NCBI GenBank assembly: GCA_933207985.1 | Contig: OW240916.1 | Span: forward strand, 316,889,189-316,953,188 | Direction of reading: 5' to 3' | DNA length: 64,000 nucleotides | From: Pelobates cultripes | Lineage: Eukaryota; Chordata; Amphibia; Anura; Pelobatidae | Part shown: positions 12,144-23,364 of the stretch, piece after piece | Layout: every line of letters starts with the position of its first letter | Numbering within the stretch: position 1 is the first letter of the stretch | Position numbers and translations under genes: made by a program | The notes under the pieces: model-generated | Told to the model about the DNA's origin: nothing | The model's database searches: none | What the model saw: only the letters and a program-made list of their open reading frames with translations

Positions 12144-12740
12144 GTGAATAAACTTGTGTGTGACCTTTACTTTGTCTCTGTAATGCTACCTATCCTATTC
12201 TGTGTAGCATATTACTATTTAACTGCAAACTGGTTCAACATTGAACCGAAGAGGAACAGAATTTATCAACTAAAATCTCTTATGATATATCTTTAATATG
12301 GATAACTCTGTCCCATTACCATTATTTTATTCTAGACACACTTGAAACTTGCATTGAAAGCAGATTTATCTGCCTCTTTTAATGATTTACCCTGTTACTA
12401 AAAAAAAAAAGCGGTCCATATACCCGCTTTATTAGTAGAAGGACAATATATTATCTCCTTATCTCCCTTGCGACCCTCAGCCATGCTGCAGGTTGGGGCA
12501 TGTCTACTAAACAGTGAGCAGCCAGTGGCTGACAATATGGGTTCATTATTACCAGGGGGACCACTGTCTGCACCCCAAAAGTGTAGTCCAGTGTCCCAAG
12601 ACCGTAGCCATCTTTCATATTTAAAAAAAAAAAAAGAAAATCTATGTACCCCCTCACCCTAATTATAGGGAAATCAATACATCTAAAACTAATAAGAAAT
12701 TCACACTTACCTTTAGATGTCTTCTTTTTTCTTAATTCTT
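12144..12740. other. Intron sequence without supported features
   Basis: AT-rich, with short A-runs near 12400 and 12620. Nothing recognisable. Confidence 0.5.
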
Positions 12741-13165
12741 CTTTTCTTCAGCCCCACAAAAGCTTTTTGTTTAGAAGATAGAAGATTTAGTCTAAGGCAA
12801 AGGAACGGTTTCTTTTCACTGTAAGAACAATAAGGATGTGGAATTCTCTGCCTGAAGAAGTAGTTTTATCAGATTCTGTACAGATATTTAAACAGCAACT
12901 AGATGCATACTTGCAAAAACAGAATATGCAATGATATAATGTTTTAATTGTAGGATAACAGCTTCATGATCCAAAGATAAATCTGACTGCCATTCTGGGG
13001 TCAAGAAGGAATTTGTTTCCTAATTTGTTGCAAAATTGGTTGTGCTTCAAACTGGGTTTTTTTGCCTTCTTTTGGATCAACAGCAAAAACATATATGAGG
13101 AAGGCTGAACTTGATGGACACATGTCGCTTTTCAGATTATGTAACTATGTATGTAATGAAGATAT
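12741..13165 (+). mobile_element. LINE 3' end fragment with WNSLPEE C-terminus
   Basis: From about 12791 to 12933 the + strand is open and reads FTVRTIRMWNSLPEEVVLSD and then a glutamine-rich end (FKQQLDAYLQKQN). This is the W-N-S-L-P type C-terminus found at the end of LINE ORF2 proteins. A 3' UTR follows with CCTTCTTTTGGATCAACAGC and a terminal CTATGTATG-type tail near 13145. The UTR is shared with 35500-35632 plus 36043-36085, where a MITE interrupts it. The exact LINE clade is not assigned. Confidence 0.6.
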
Positions 13166-14039
13166 TTAACATGTTGATCACAGTGTTTCTTTAACTCACC
13201 TTTTCTTCCAAATAAATGTGAGTGCAACAGTGTCTCCTAGCAGTGTACTATTTCACACTGACTACTACAACATCCATATAACCAGACAAATAACATGTTC
13301 AACTGTATTTTCTATTAGTCTGAAGCAAATGCTTATTCATTTGGAAGAGCTGCTTTACATTGTTATTGCGTATGATGATCAAATGTATTGTGTAAACTTA
13401 ATCAAATGGGCTGAGTGATGATAAATAATCAATCCACCCACTTGGTGTTCAGTACGGTAAAGGACATATATAGGAGCCTGTAGTCTCAGAGAATTAATAG
13501 TCCTGCAGCCCACACGCAGCTTTTTATTGTAGGATTAGCAAGTATTATATCTGATTTAGTAATATGTTAATTAATAATCACAGCACTTTCTCAGTCTATT
13601 TTGCCAAGAATACAAATTTGTTAATGAACCGTTGGAGTTTGAAATGGTTGGCATTGCAGCAAGGGGAATATATTACAAAGTTTACATTACAATGTGACTC
13701 CTTTACTTATTTTCTATTAACGGAGGTGGGGAGCGGGGGGAATTAAAAGTTTTCTATTCTAAAAAGTAATGAAAAAATGTCACAAGGGTAGGAGTCCATA
13801 ATGGAATGTATCTGCTGGCTCTGTTGGTTTCCCTGATGATTGTCTCACTTTCAGTACTTTAGACCACTTTTTTTAAAAACAGAGTGTTTTTAAAACATCC
13901 CCCACATTGTGTCTACAAACTATTGGTGTAGGTTTAGCTTGTACTAATTATGTTATATTAATAATTATTGAACAAGACTCAATTCAGTGGCGACTCTAGG
14001 AACATAGAGCTTACAATTCCCACCACCAAATTATAATAG
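13166..14039. other. Intron sequence without supported features
   Basis: Unremarkable AT-rich sequence with short open frames only. Confidence 0.5.
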
Positions 14040-14695
14040 TAGTACTTGCAGGGCTGTAAACATTGTACAGGAATGTGATGGGGCTGTAGTAGGTGCAAAG
14101 GGCTATAGTGAGTATAGGGGGCATAGAGGCTGTAGTGTGTGCAGTGGATAGAAGCTGTAGTGTGTGCAGTGGATAGAGGCTGTAGTAAGTGCGGGAGGTA
14201 GTGGGTGTTGAGGTGTAGCGACTCTAGTCGTGGGTACAGGGAAGGTAGGGGTTGCAGTAGGTGAAGGGGATACTAGGGGTTGTAGTGTGTGCTGGGACAT
14301 ATGAGCTGTAGTGGGTGCAGGGAAGATAGGGATTATAGGTGGTATTATAGGCTGTTGTGGGTGCAGGAGACAATAGCGGCTGTAGAGGATGCAGAGGGAT
14401 AGGGGATAAAGTGGGTGTGGGGGAAATATTTGCAGTATTGGGTGCAGGGGAAGTTGGGGCTACAGGGGTTAATAGGGCTATAGTGGGTGAAGAGGAGTAT
14501 AGGGTCAGTAGTGTGTTTAAGGGAGATAGGTAATATGGTAGGTATAGCGAGGTTAATAAAAGCTGTAGTGTGTGCAAAGGTGATAGGGGCTGTAATGTGT
14601 GCCAGGGAGATAGGGGCTGTTTTGGGAAATGTAGGGTGTAGTGGGGGAAGGGGACACAGGCATTCAGTGAGTAAAGTAGGCTCTAGTGGGTGCAC
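14040..14695. repeat. Irregular GGCTGTAGTG minisatellite
   Basis: Repeats of GGCTGTAGTGTGTGCAGTGG and variants with G-rich spacers (GGGAGATAGG). Units are about 25-35 bp with no fixed period; near 14125-14175 two successive units are 25 bp apart. Minus-strand open frames here are compositional. Confidence 0.8.
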
Positions 14696-16616
14696 CACTT
14701 TCTTTCTATCATCCTACCAGTTGTGTCTCTGTCTCACCTTTTATTATCCTCCCAAAGTCCTCCTTTCTGTCCCCCACTTTTATTTCAGCCCATCTTACCT
14801 CCCCTTTGTGTCTGCTCACTCTCCATGCTCTCCAGCAACATGCCATCACAGAGCTCCAGGCTAGCCCTGCACCTTCCCATATCTGACACACAAGGTGGGA
14901 GCCTTCTGCATTTATGTATAGAGAGGATTCTAGCAGGCAAACATTAACATTTCCCTCATGTGTATTTCTAACCTGTATATATTTTTCTACTCTTTCTTTA
15001 CTACAAGATTTGTTTTACCCATTTTGTTTATATGTTTATATGTTTTACCCATACTTGTATATATTGTTTCTCTGTTTAAGACACATATCAATATATAACC
15101 GGCTTCCTCAGGAATATAAGAGTAACATGATCCAAGATATTTATGCCAGCTCGCAGTTTACCCCAGATTAACAAGGTTAGCATCAGTTGCTAGGGAACCA
15201 GTGCAATGTGACCGCAACTGGACTACCGGAACAAACAATTCTTGTAGGTGAAGTGAGAACCTAGCCCTGCTTGACTTCTAATACAATGGCAGACCCAAAT
15301 AGAGGGATTACGTGAAATACGTGGAACTGTGGATGAATAAAAGACCACCATCGACACTAACACTGAAGCAGCTTTTTACACAATGTTCTAACATAGTCAA
15401 GAGGAAACTAGTGTTACAATTGAAATTATATGGACTGCTGTCATTGACCAACGTATGCTGTCATTGACCAATGGAAAAGTGCCACCACTTCTGGTCCTCC
15501 AACTGCTTGACTATAAGGTCAAGCTAAAAGAGAAACATCAATGCCCACCATGGAGACTAAGACTGGAAGTGTCTGGAGGACACCCAAAATCCAGAGACTG
15601 TACACCAGCCAGGAGGAAGGAAGTCAGTGCCTGGAGGTCACAGTCCAGAATGAAACACAAATAATCCGCAAACACATCCCAAAGATGGCTGCCCAAGATG
15701 AACTGCTGATGGTCAAAAGATTAATAACTGCAAAGTTAACATCTAAGTGCCTATCGAACCTTTATACCCATTCATAGACCAACGCTAATCTCAGGGTAAT
15801 TGTATCTTTTTAGTTTTAAATGGATATATATATATATTACAGATCACTCAATGCATTATATAGTGCAGTGTAAGGTTCCAGTGTACTTTAGGAAATGTTG
15901 TCTACTTACAATAGTGTTTTCATTTACCGCTATAAGGTATTGATAAACTTCTGGAGATGAGATGTGCAGGGGAGGTAAGTATGCCATACATTTCCCATAA
16001 TGCATGTTTGGAGGAATCCAAGATACAATCCAGAATCCAAATCTTGATAATATATATTGGATAATATTTATTTAAAGGATAGAAGGCTGAAACATTTGTT
16101 TAATCAATATATCTATCGATATAATATTTAATATTTTATTCCTAATTTACTTTTTTTTTTTTTTTAAAGATCAGATTAAGAATTTTTTTTTAAGATCAGG
16201 ATCACAAGAAATGGGTTGACAGGTTTAAGAGAAGAATGGGGAAATAGGGGAAAATATGGGATGATAATGTAGGGGATGGAAGATGCACAAAGAAAGCAAG
16301 TATTAAGGCCTTTTCCAACAGATCTACGTGGATGTCTATTTTCATGCATGGTTTTGTAGAGACACCATACGGACATCTTTGCATATTGTCCTCAATACAG
16401 TGCAACTGTTGTGGGACCCTGTTCATGCCTCCAGAAGACTGGAACTAGATTTGGGCCATGTTTAAAAGGTATTTGAGTAGAGATTTTTTTTATATTTGTT
16501 TTGGTTTAAAAGTGTAAAATTGATTCTGAATTGAATAGGAAAACATTTTTAAAACTACTTTAACGAGAACTTGTCATACAAATATAATTTGGGTGGAAGA
16601 TTCATTTGAGGCTTAA
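14696..16616. other. Intron sequence, no gene recognised
   Basis: A 20-bp direct duplication (GCTGTCATTGACCAACGTAT type) lies at 15437-15474. The plus-strand open frames at 15455-15664 and 15541-15777 have no recognisable domain. TTTCCCATAATGCATG near 15993 resembles a TTTCCCATGATGC word found elsewhere in the window. Short TA and T runs occur at 15824 and 16149. Confidence 0.45.
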
Positions 16617-16990
16617 AGGGACCCTCCAGACTCCTAAATTACTTTAGCTTTCTAAAATGCTTTACGTGTGAAGAGTGTGTCCTCTTTTTTATATTACAAT
16701 AAGTGTAGATTTTAATAGAAATTGGCACTTTTATAAATTAACCTTGTTACATCCATCAGACAGCTGGTCCTATCGCTTCCTGGTTGTTTAGTTCAGTGGA
16801 GCTAAACTCAAGAGGCAGCAATTACCCAGAACACCTGCCTTGCTAAGACTTCTCATTAAACTGTATTGCTAAGTCTGTGATTGGACAGCCACAGAAATTC
16901 TAGGCGGGGTTAGAAAGGGAGGGCTTGCAAGGGCTGCCGACAAGATATCTGCAGGTTTTGCAAATTGTTTTTAGGTATACCATAATGAAA
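16617..16990. mobile_element. Probable TTAA-flanked MITE, left end only
   Basis: TTAA at 16613-16616 is followed by AGGGACCCTCCAGACTCC, close to the AGGGACACTATA start of the other TTAA elements. No right terminus could be found, so the extent is approximate. Confidence 0.4.
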
Positions 16991-18247
16991 AAATGCTTAA
17001 CTAATTATATGTTTTCATTATATTTACTAGACCGTGATTGTGTTTATTTAGTTTTAGGGAGTAGAGAGCCTATACATTTGGAACGGCATGATATTGTATG
17101 ACTTCTGTTTTTTGAGGTGTACACAGATACCTAATCTATTCGCCAGCCTCCTGTGATTACAATGTCAATCCTGGGTCCTGGATAACCTTACCAGAATTAA
17201 TACTCGTTCATTACTTGTCACTATCAGAGTGCTCAGTGCATAGACTTGGATTTGCTGCTGATACATCAGAAATTGTATTCTGAGTTTTTTTGGAGTTATT
17301 CTGCGTGGAGCTCTTTAAATGAATAGCAGCATTGAGCCAAACTCAATCAAGGACTCCGCAGAGCTGTAGGTGTAAATCTCACAGGATGCTGACTCAGTCA
17401 TCCATACAGTTAGCTCAATTGCATCACGTGCCCAGATCCTTGTAATGAGATTTTCGAAAGTGTCAGCTTAACATTAACTCCTGGTGGGGGTTTCTGGCGA
17501 ACATTCATCATGTTATTTTATTCTTCACACATGCTGTCATTGGGAGGGTCTCCTCATCCTTATAGATCGGTTATCATAGTTTGATGCCACTTACTGTTAT
17601 TCATTTTATTATTAATGCTGTTAAACTTACTTACATGCTAGGCTAGTGTTCATTCAGGGCTTGGTGTTTTGTTTTGATGACAGTTGCAGGACAGGAATCA
17701 GGGTGCGGGGGGGGGCTGGGGGGAAGCTGTTGACCGTTTAATTGATATGTAATATTAATGACATATTTTTTACATATGACAATTACATTTGTGTAGAGTT
17801 TTTCTAAGAATGTCTCAATGTAAATTACAATGTATCTTATCTGATCATTAGAACTGTAAACATTTTCTTATTTAAAAAGTATATAAATGAAGCAAAATTA
17901 GATTCACTTACAATATTTCCTGAGAGCTCTTAGAAAGAAATACCATATAGATTCTAGATCTGTCTTTCTGTCTGACTTTGTATCTATGAAGTTGGACCCC
18001 AACACGTGTAAGCTCCCATGCAATAGGAAAAGATGGCAAAGGCCAATTATTTTGTGAGAGGAAAATGAAAGATGTATATATTCTTATTGTCTAATTTCCC
18101 CCTTATCTCTCTAGTGTCCCTCTCACTTCCTGAATTTTTATTCCAGTTCTGAAAAAAGCGTCACTTTTTTAATATCTTTCTGGTAACAATGCATTTGTGC
18201 TTTTTCATGTGCCGTTTTTATACACTTTTTATGTAGATGCCATGCAT
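16991..18247. other. Intron sequence without supported features
   Basis: Nothing recognisable beyond a G-rich run near 17703-17722. Confidence 0.5.
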
Positions 18248-18251
18248 GCGC

Positions 18252-18560
18252 TCACACACACACGGAAGCTATGTAAGCACAATTCTTACATAGCTTCCAT
18301 AAACACATGAGACTCGTGTATTTATTTCATGTACTTACACGTATTGTATACTTCTCCCAGAAATCCTATTGAAAAAAGACCCAAACATTCAAAATATACA
18401 CAAATATACACATTTGGCACAGGTCCCTCACAGACATACACAACTGAAAAATATACATCTTACCTAATCCCCACTAGTGTATGCAGATACCAGATATGTC
18501 AACAACATTAAAACACACACACACACATATATATATATAATTTATCTCACACACACACCT
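18252..18560. repeat. CA/TA microsatellites and a 14-bp perfect hairpin
   Basis: CA runs at 18252-18263 and 18512-18526, followed by a TA run to about 18540. A perfect inverted repeat, GGAAGCTATGTAAG at 18264-18277 and its complement at 18285-18298, is separated by 7 bp. It has the form of a short stem-loop but no other RNA-gene feature. Confidence 0.75.
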
Positions 18561-19204
18561 CATGCAGATCCCAGATGGATAAAATGAGTAGTCCTTGCAG
18601 ATGCTGGTAGGGTGTAGGATACTTTCAAATGACAATGTCTGCAATCAAATACCAGACATAACTGGTGATCTGGAATGATATGGCCACTGAAGCAGTGATG
18701 GGTTTTAGCCGCAGAATTGGGAGCATTGGTGGGACTAATGGTTGCGCTGAACGTGCGTACAAGGGAATTGAAACTGCTTAACATTTGCACATCTTAGAAA
18801 AAGTCCAGTGTTTCCAATAAGCCTCAGCATTTAATTTCTGCAGTTTCTAAGAATGAAAACACCCTGGGATTTTAGAAAAAGCTGAAACATCCCTTTTCCT
18901 TCATTGCATTCTGTCACTTAGTCTTAATGTCCCACGCCATCAGCCCTTGGAATCAGTGGAGTGAGAAGGTGATATTGGAGGCTACCATTATACATCCTGG
19001 GCTATCCTCTGTGAAATGCCTTCTATTCAAGCTGGACCGATGATATTGACATTTCCTTAATTCAACATCAGTCTTTTATTCTCAACATTAACCCTTTCCC
19101 CATAGAATGAGAAAGCCTGGATGATGATTATGTCTAAAAAGCGCAATTTAAATACAGTGTGATGATATTTTCTTACAGTTTTCTGCTTGATGTACATGCA
19201 TGCA
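18561..19204. other. Intron sequence without supported features
   Basis: No recognisable genes or repeats. Confidence 0.5.
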
Positions 19205-20093
19205 CTGTATACCTTACTTACTGTACCTCCCTCTACTGTAATGTAACCTGTAAAGTGCTGAGTACACCTGTTAGTGCTATATAAATAAAATATACATACA
19301 CTGTATACCTACTGCAATTACTGTACCTCCCTCTACTGTAATGTAACCTATAAAATACTGAGTACACCTGTTAGTGCTATATAAATAAAATATACATACA
19401 CTGTATACCTACTGCAATTACTGTACCTCCATCTACTGTAATGTAACCTGTAAAGTGCTGAGTACACCTGTTAGTGCTATATTAATAAAATATACATACA
19501 CTGTATACCTACTGCACTTACTGTACCTCCCTCTACTGTAATGTAACCTGTAAAGTGCTGAGTACACCTGTTAGCGCTATATAAATAAAATATACATACA
19601 CTGTATACCTACTGCACTTACTGTACCTCCCTCTACTGTAATGTAACCTGTAAAGTGCTGAGTACACCTGTTAGCGCTATATAAATAAAATATACACACA
19701 CTGTATACCTACTGCACTTACTGTACCTCCCTCTACTGTAATGTAACCTGTAAAGTGCTGAGTACACCTGTTAGCGCTATATAAATAAAATATACATACA
19801 CTGTATACCTACTGCACTTACTGTACCTCCCTCTACTGTAATGTAACATGTAAAGTGCTGAGTACACCTGTTAGCGCTATATTAATAAAACATACATACA
19901 CTGTATACCTACTGCACTTACTGTACCTCCCTCTACTGTAATGTAACCTGTAAAGTGCTGAGTACACCTGTTAGCGCTATATAAATAAAATATACATACA
20001 CTGTATACCTACTGCACTTACTGTACCTCCCTCTACTGTAATGTAACCTGTAAAGTGCTGAGTACACCTGTTAGCACTATATTAATGTGCTGA
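19205..20093. repeat. 100-bp tandem array from a LINE/SINE-like tail
   Basis: CTGTATACCTACTGCA recurs at 19301, 19401, 19501 and every 100 bp to 20001, with a first, 96-bp unit starting at 19205: about nine copies with almost no indels. Each unit carries TGTAAAGTGCTGAGTACACC, then TGTTAGCGCTATATAAATAA, matching the tail TGTAAAGCRCTGCGGAAT plus GGCGCTATATAAAT of the common repeat seen inverted at 35085-35230. The array looks like recent local amplification of such a tail. Confidence 0.95.
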
Positions 20094-20639
20094 GTATACA
20101 TGTTGGCGCTATACACATATAATAAAGTTTCATATATTGCTCTGCAATTCACATTTTACGGCCAGCTGCTCAATTCATTTTCCACTTACCAGACAGAACG
20201 TGGTAAGTTAATGAAAATCGCTGATTAATAAATCACACTAATCTATACGTAGGGGATTACTGCTTATAGTCGAGTACATTTTCCACATATTCAGATGTTT
20301 TGCATGTTTCGAAATGCTTTCTTCTGTAACGATATAATAATTTATTTGGTTTAGTGAGCATTAAACGATAACATCAGGATCGCATTATCCTCAGAGTATG
20401 ATCTGTGCGTTTCAGATGGCTCATAAACACGCAAAAACTGGACTCACTCCAGCGACATTTTGGAGTTTACATGGAATTACTGTTGTAGCAGTCTGAATAT
20501 ATCCTTTTAATACATTTACAACATTATTACTTTTCTCGATATCTGCTTTGTCTACTGAATATTATAGCAGTAAAACTGAACCTGACTCATTCCTTTTAAA
20601 ATAATTTGGCAGGCCCTTGAGCTCCAGCACTGTCTGTGA
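20094..20639. other. Intron sequence without supported features
   Basis: No recognisable genes or repeats after the last partial repeat unit (GTTGGCGCTATACACATA near 20103). Confidence 0.5.
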
Positions 20640-21150
20640 GGGGCGTTATTCCATGTGTGTGAGCTCACCAGTTTTGCCTGCAATATGCCATGTATGTGGG
20701 CCAAAAAAATGGAGGCATTGTGACATGGATGTGGGTATAATAAAATGGAGGCAAACTGAAATATATCCAATGTGGCATGTGGGCAGTGGCATGATGTGTG
20801 TATAATAAAACGTAGATAATGTGAATTGTGTGCAGTGTGGCATGGATGTGAGCATAATAACATTTTGGCAATGTGGCATGGGTGTGGGTATAATAAAATA
20901 GAGGCAAACTGAAATATATGCAGGCAATGTGGCATGTTGGCAGTGGCATGATGTGGTTATAATAAAATGTGGGTAATGTGGCATGGATGTCGGCCTCATA
21001 AAATGGAGCAAAGTGTAATTATTTGTAGGCAATGTGGCATGTGGGCAGTGGCATGATGTGGGTATAATAAAATGTTGGGACTGTGGCATGGATGTGGGTC
21101 TCATAAGATGGAGCAAGGTGTAATTATATGTAGGCAATGTGGCACATGGA
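20640..21150. repeat. Irregular GCAATGTGGCATG minisatellite
   Basis: Repeats of AATGTGGCATGGATGTGGG and ATAATAAAATGGAGGCAA with a longer pattern (CAAACTGAAATATATGCAGG or AAGTGTAATTATTTGTAGGC) in alternate units. Minus-strand open frames of 94-163 codons rich in H, P and Y come from the repeat. Confidence 0.85.
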
Positions 21151-21355
21151 CATAATAATATATCTTGCTATCATTTTTGTATTGTATTAAAATGTGGCAA
21201 TACAGTTTTAATAGCCATGAGAGAGAGGCCGTGACAAAATTATCTTGAAAATTTCAGATGAATGTTTGTACAAGCATTCAATGCGCACAAACTTTTGCAA
21301 ATGGAAAAAAATATTTCTGCCCACTCCAACTACTAAAAATTAGAGGGAACATGTC

Positions 21356-21455
21356 CCAAACGGTTTCATCCTCAGGTCTTTTTCAAGGTAGAGCTTAGAC
21401 CTTTTTCGAGGTAGAGCTCTACCTTGAAAAAGTCCCGAGGACAAAACCGGTCGGA
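21356..21455. repeat. Nested inverted repeat
   Basis: An inner palindrome at 21401-21432 (CTTTTTCGAGGTAG, AGCT, CTACCTTGAAAAAG) sits inside a longer imperfect inverted repeat. There, CATCCTCAGGTCTTTTTCAA on the left pairs with the complement of TTGAAAAAGTCCCGAGGAC on the right. It is followed by AAAACCGGTCGGATG. Confidence 0.8.
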
Positions 21456-22108
21456 TGTATTTGGAGCCTCCACAATGTTTTACTCACTTCATTTGGGGCA
21501 TCTCTATCCAGGACTCACTCGTTCACTAATCCTTGGGATCTGGAACCTTGGTGTATTTAGGAGCTGACTCAGAATATCTTGGAGTCCCTGTGTGGCAGGT
21601 ATTTTGAACTATTGTTGTGCCTTTATGGCCACTATTAGTGGCGGACTGTTTGGGATTGCAATAATTACCTTATCTTTTATTATTGTATCCAACAGTTTTA
21701 CACTATGTTTTGTTTTATGTTTATGTTTTTAAGTGATTAAAGCAGGAATAACTATTTCCTAACAGGAGTACCAGTATATTTCGGGAGAACTGTAACCAGT
21801 GTATGTATATCATCTAATTGGTGATCTACACACATGTTATTATAGCACACCACACCATTTCTTTTTGCTTTTTGTGTATATCTGGTTTTTGGAGTTAACC
21901 GAGGTGTTGGTGATAACTAGGAGACTCACTATACTTCTTGTGCTTTTGTATCCTTGATAGTTAAAAAAAAAAAGATGAGGACTTAGTCTTTGAACGCCTA
22001 GTAATAGCATATCTGACTATTTCTGATGTGAAAGGCTTGAATGCCAGAAACTCTATGGAAAGACACCAGACATAGGAGAAGGGTGTTTTCCTATTGGCGA
22101 ATTATGAA
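21456..22108. other. Intron or repeat-derived sequence, no gene
   Basis: Continues from the inverted repeat with text resembling the end of a dispersed repeat (CTTTTGTATCCTTGATAG and an A-run at 21963). No coding sequence recognised. Confidence 0.4.
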
Positions 22109-22931
22109 TAGTGCAAATAATCAAATTGTGGTGAGAGCACTCAATGCATGCAAAATTCAATATTTTACCAGACCTTTTTCAGATGAAAAATTCTAAAAAA
22201 CATAAAGCATAAAAACATAGAGTAATATTGTTTAAAATGTATGTCAATATTTACATGTGACTGGTTAAACTCACATATTACTGAGTCACTTAAAAGCTGA
22301 CTCAGACTTCAGGCTTGTATGGAGATGAAAATTATTCAATTCTGGACGTCTTGTATCAATTTCAACGAATCCGCACTGGAAGTACTCCTCTAGAATCACT
22401 CCAAAAGGCAAGATCCAATCCAAACTGATTTTATTGTTAAAAAATAACTTTGTATAATAAATACAAGTAAAATGTCCTGTACAAATTACCACAACGCGTT
22501 TCGGCGATATCAGCCTTGAGAAAGGCTGATATCGCCGAAACGCGTTGTGGTAATTTGTACAGGACATTTTACTTGTATTTATTATACAAAGTTATTTTTT
22601 AACAATAAAATCAGTTTGGATTGGATCTTGCCTTTTGGAGTGATTCTAGAGGAGCACTTCCAGTGCGGATTCGTTGAAATTGATACAAGACGTCCAGAAT
22701 TGAATAATTTTCATCTCCATACAAGCCTGAAGTCTGAGTCAGCTTTTAAAGTGACTCAGTAATATGTGAGTTTAACCAGTCAAATGTAAATATTGACATA
22801 CATTTTAAACAATATTACTCTATGTTTTTATGCTTTATGTTTTTTAGAATTTTTCATCTGAAAAAGGTCTGGTAAAATATTGAATTTTGCATGCATTGAG
22901 TGCTCTCACCACAATTTGATTATTTGCACTA
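22109..22931. mobile_element. 0.8-kb near-perfect foldback element
   Basis: Two arms of about 409 bp (22109-22517 and 22522-22931) are reverse complements, meeting at a 4-nt loop in CAGCCTTGAGAAAGGCTG. By eye only a handful of differences separate the arms, for example GAAGTACTCC against the complement of GGAGCACTTC, and one 1-bp indel. Mirror-image open frames on both arms give the same peptide, an effect of the palindrome. Near the centre the right arm reads GATATCGCCGAAACGCGTTG and later AACAATAAAATC. No terminal motif or clear target duplication was found. Confidence 0.92.
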
Positions 22932-23044
22932 CATTGAGTTTTGGTGTGTTGGAGTGATTCACACTAGGTGATAGTAGCACCACAATTATACTCTTTTTCC
23001 TAAAAACCCCCTAGTTTGTGAATTATGAATAGTATCATGAGCCG

Positions 23045-23340
23045 CTAAGATGGCGGATCAAAATACATACATTGATAAATAAGATTTGCCTTGATCAAAG
23101 AGAGAGGATAAGAAGTTCAATAAGAAAGTAAGAGATGCTAAAAAGGGATCAATATCCTTTTCCAGACACCAGCTGACCCAAAACAAGGTAAGTTCCTCCA
23201 GCTTCTGGGGCCCATGAATCCTTTCATAAGAGTGTTTGAGTTGTGCGCGAAAGTCCCGCAACATGCCAGCATCATCTGAAACGGTCCAAGCTACGAGGTG
23301 AAGATGGCCCTGCAGGGCGAGTGGGTGTCAGTCGCCCACT
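23045..23340 (-). pseudogene. DIRS-type tyrosine recombinase fragment
   Basis: On the minus strand the open frame 23264-23058 reads MLRDFRAQLKHSYERIHGPQ and then WVSWCLEKDIDPFLASLTFL followed by NFLSSLFDQG. The W-x-x-W-C..IDPF.AS....LNFL..LF..G pattern is the N-terminal, SAM-like core-binding part of the tyrosine recombinase carried by DIRS-group retrotransposons, common in amphibians. The catalytic R-H-R-Y part is absent. Upstream of the M the same strand continues with HLVAWTVSDDAG, which may belong to the same protein. It is a short relic beside the 36-bp satellite. Confidence 0.55.
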
Positions 23341-23364
23341 GGATTCCTGAGGATATCGAGGGAT

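Noticed and set aside
15455..15777. Two overlapping open frames of 69 and 78 codons
   Set aside because: No recognisable domain or splice context, and two frames over the same DNA; likely chance.
18264..18298. Perfect 14-bp hairpin as a possible microRNA precursor
   Set aside because: The stem is too short for a precursor and sits in CA-rich microsatellite sequence.
22286..22762. Identical peptides on both strands hinting at a duplicated small gene
   Set aside because: They are the mirror images expected from the palindromic foldback; no homology or start context supports a gene.
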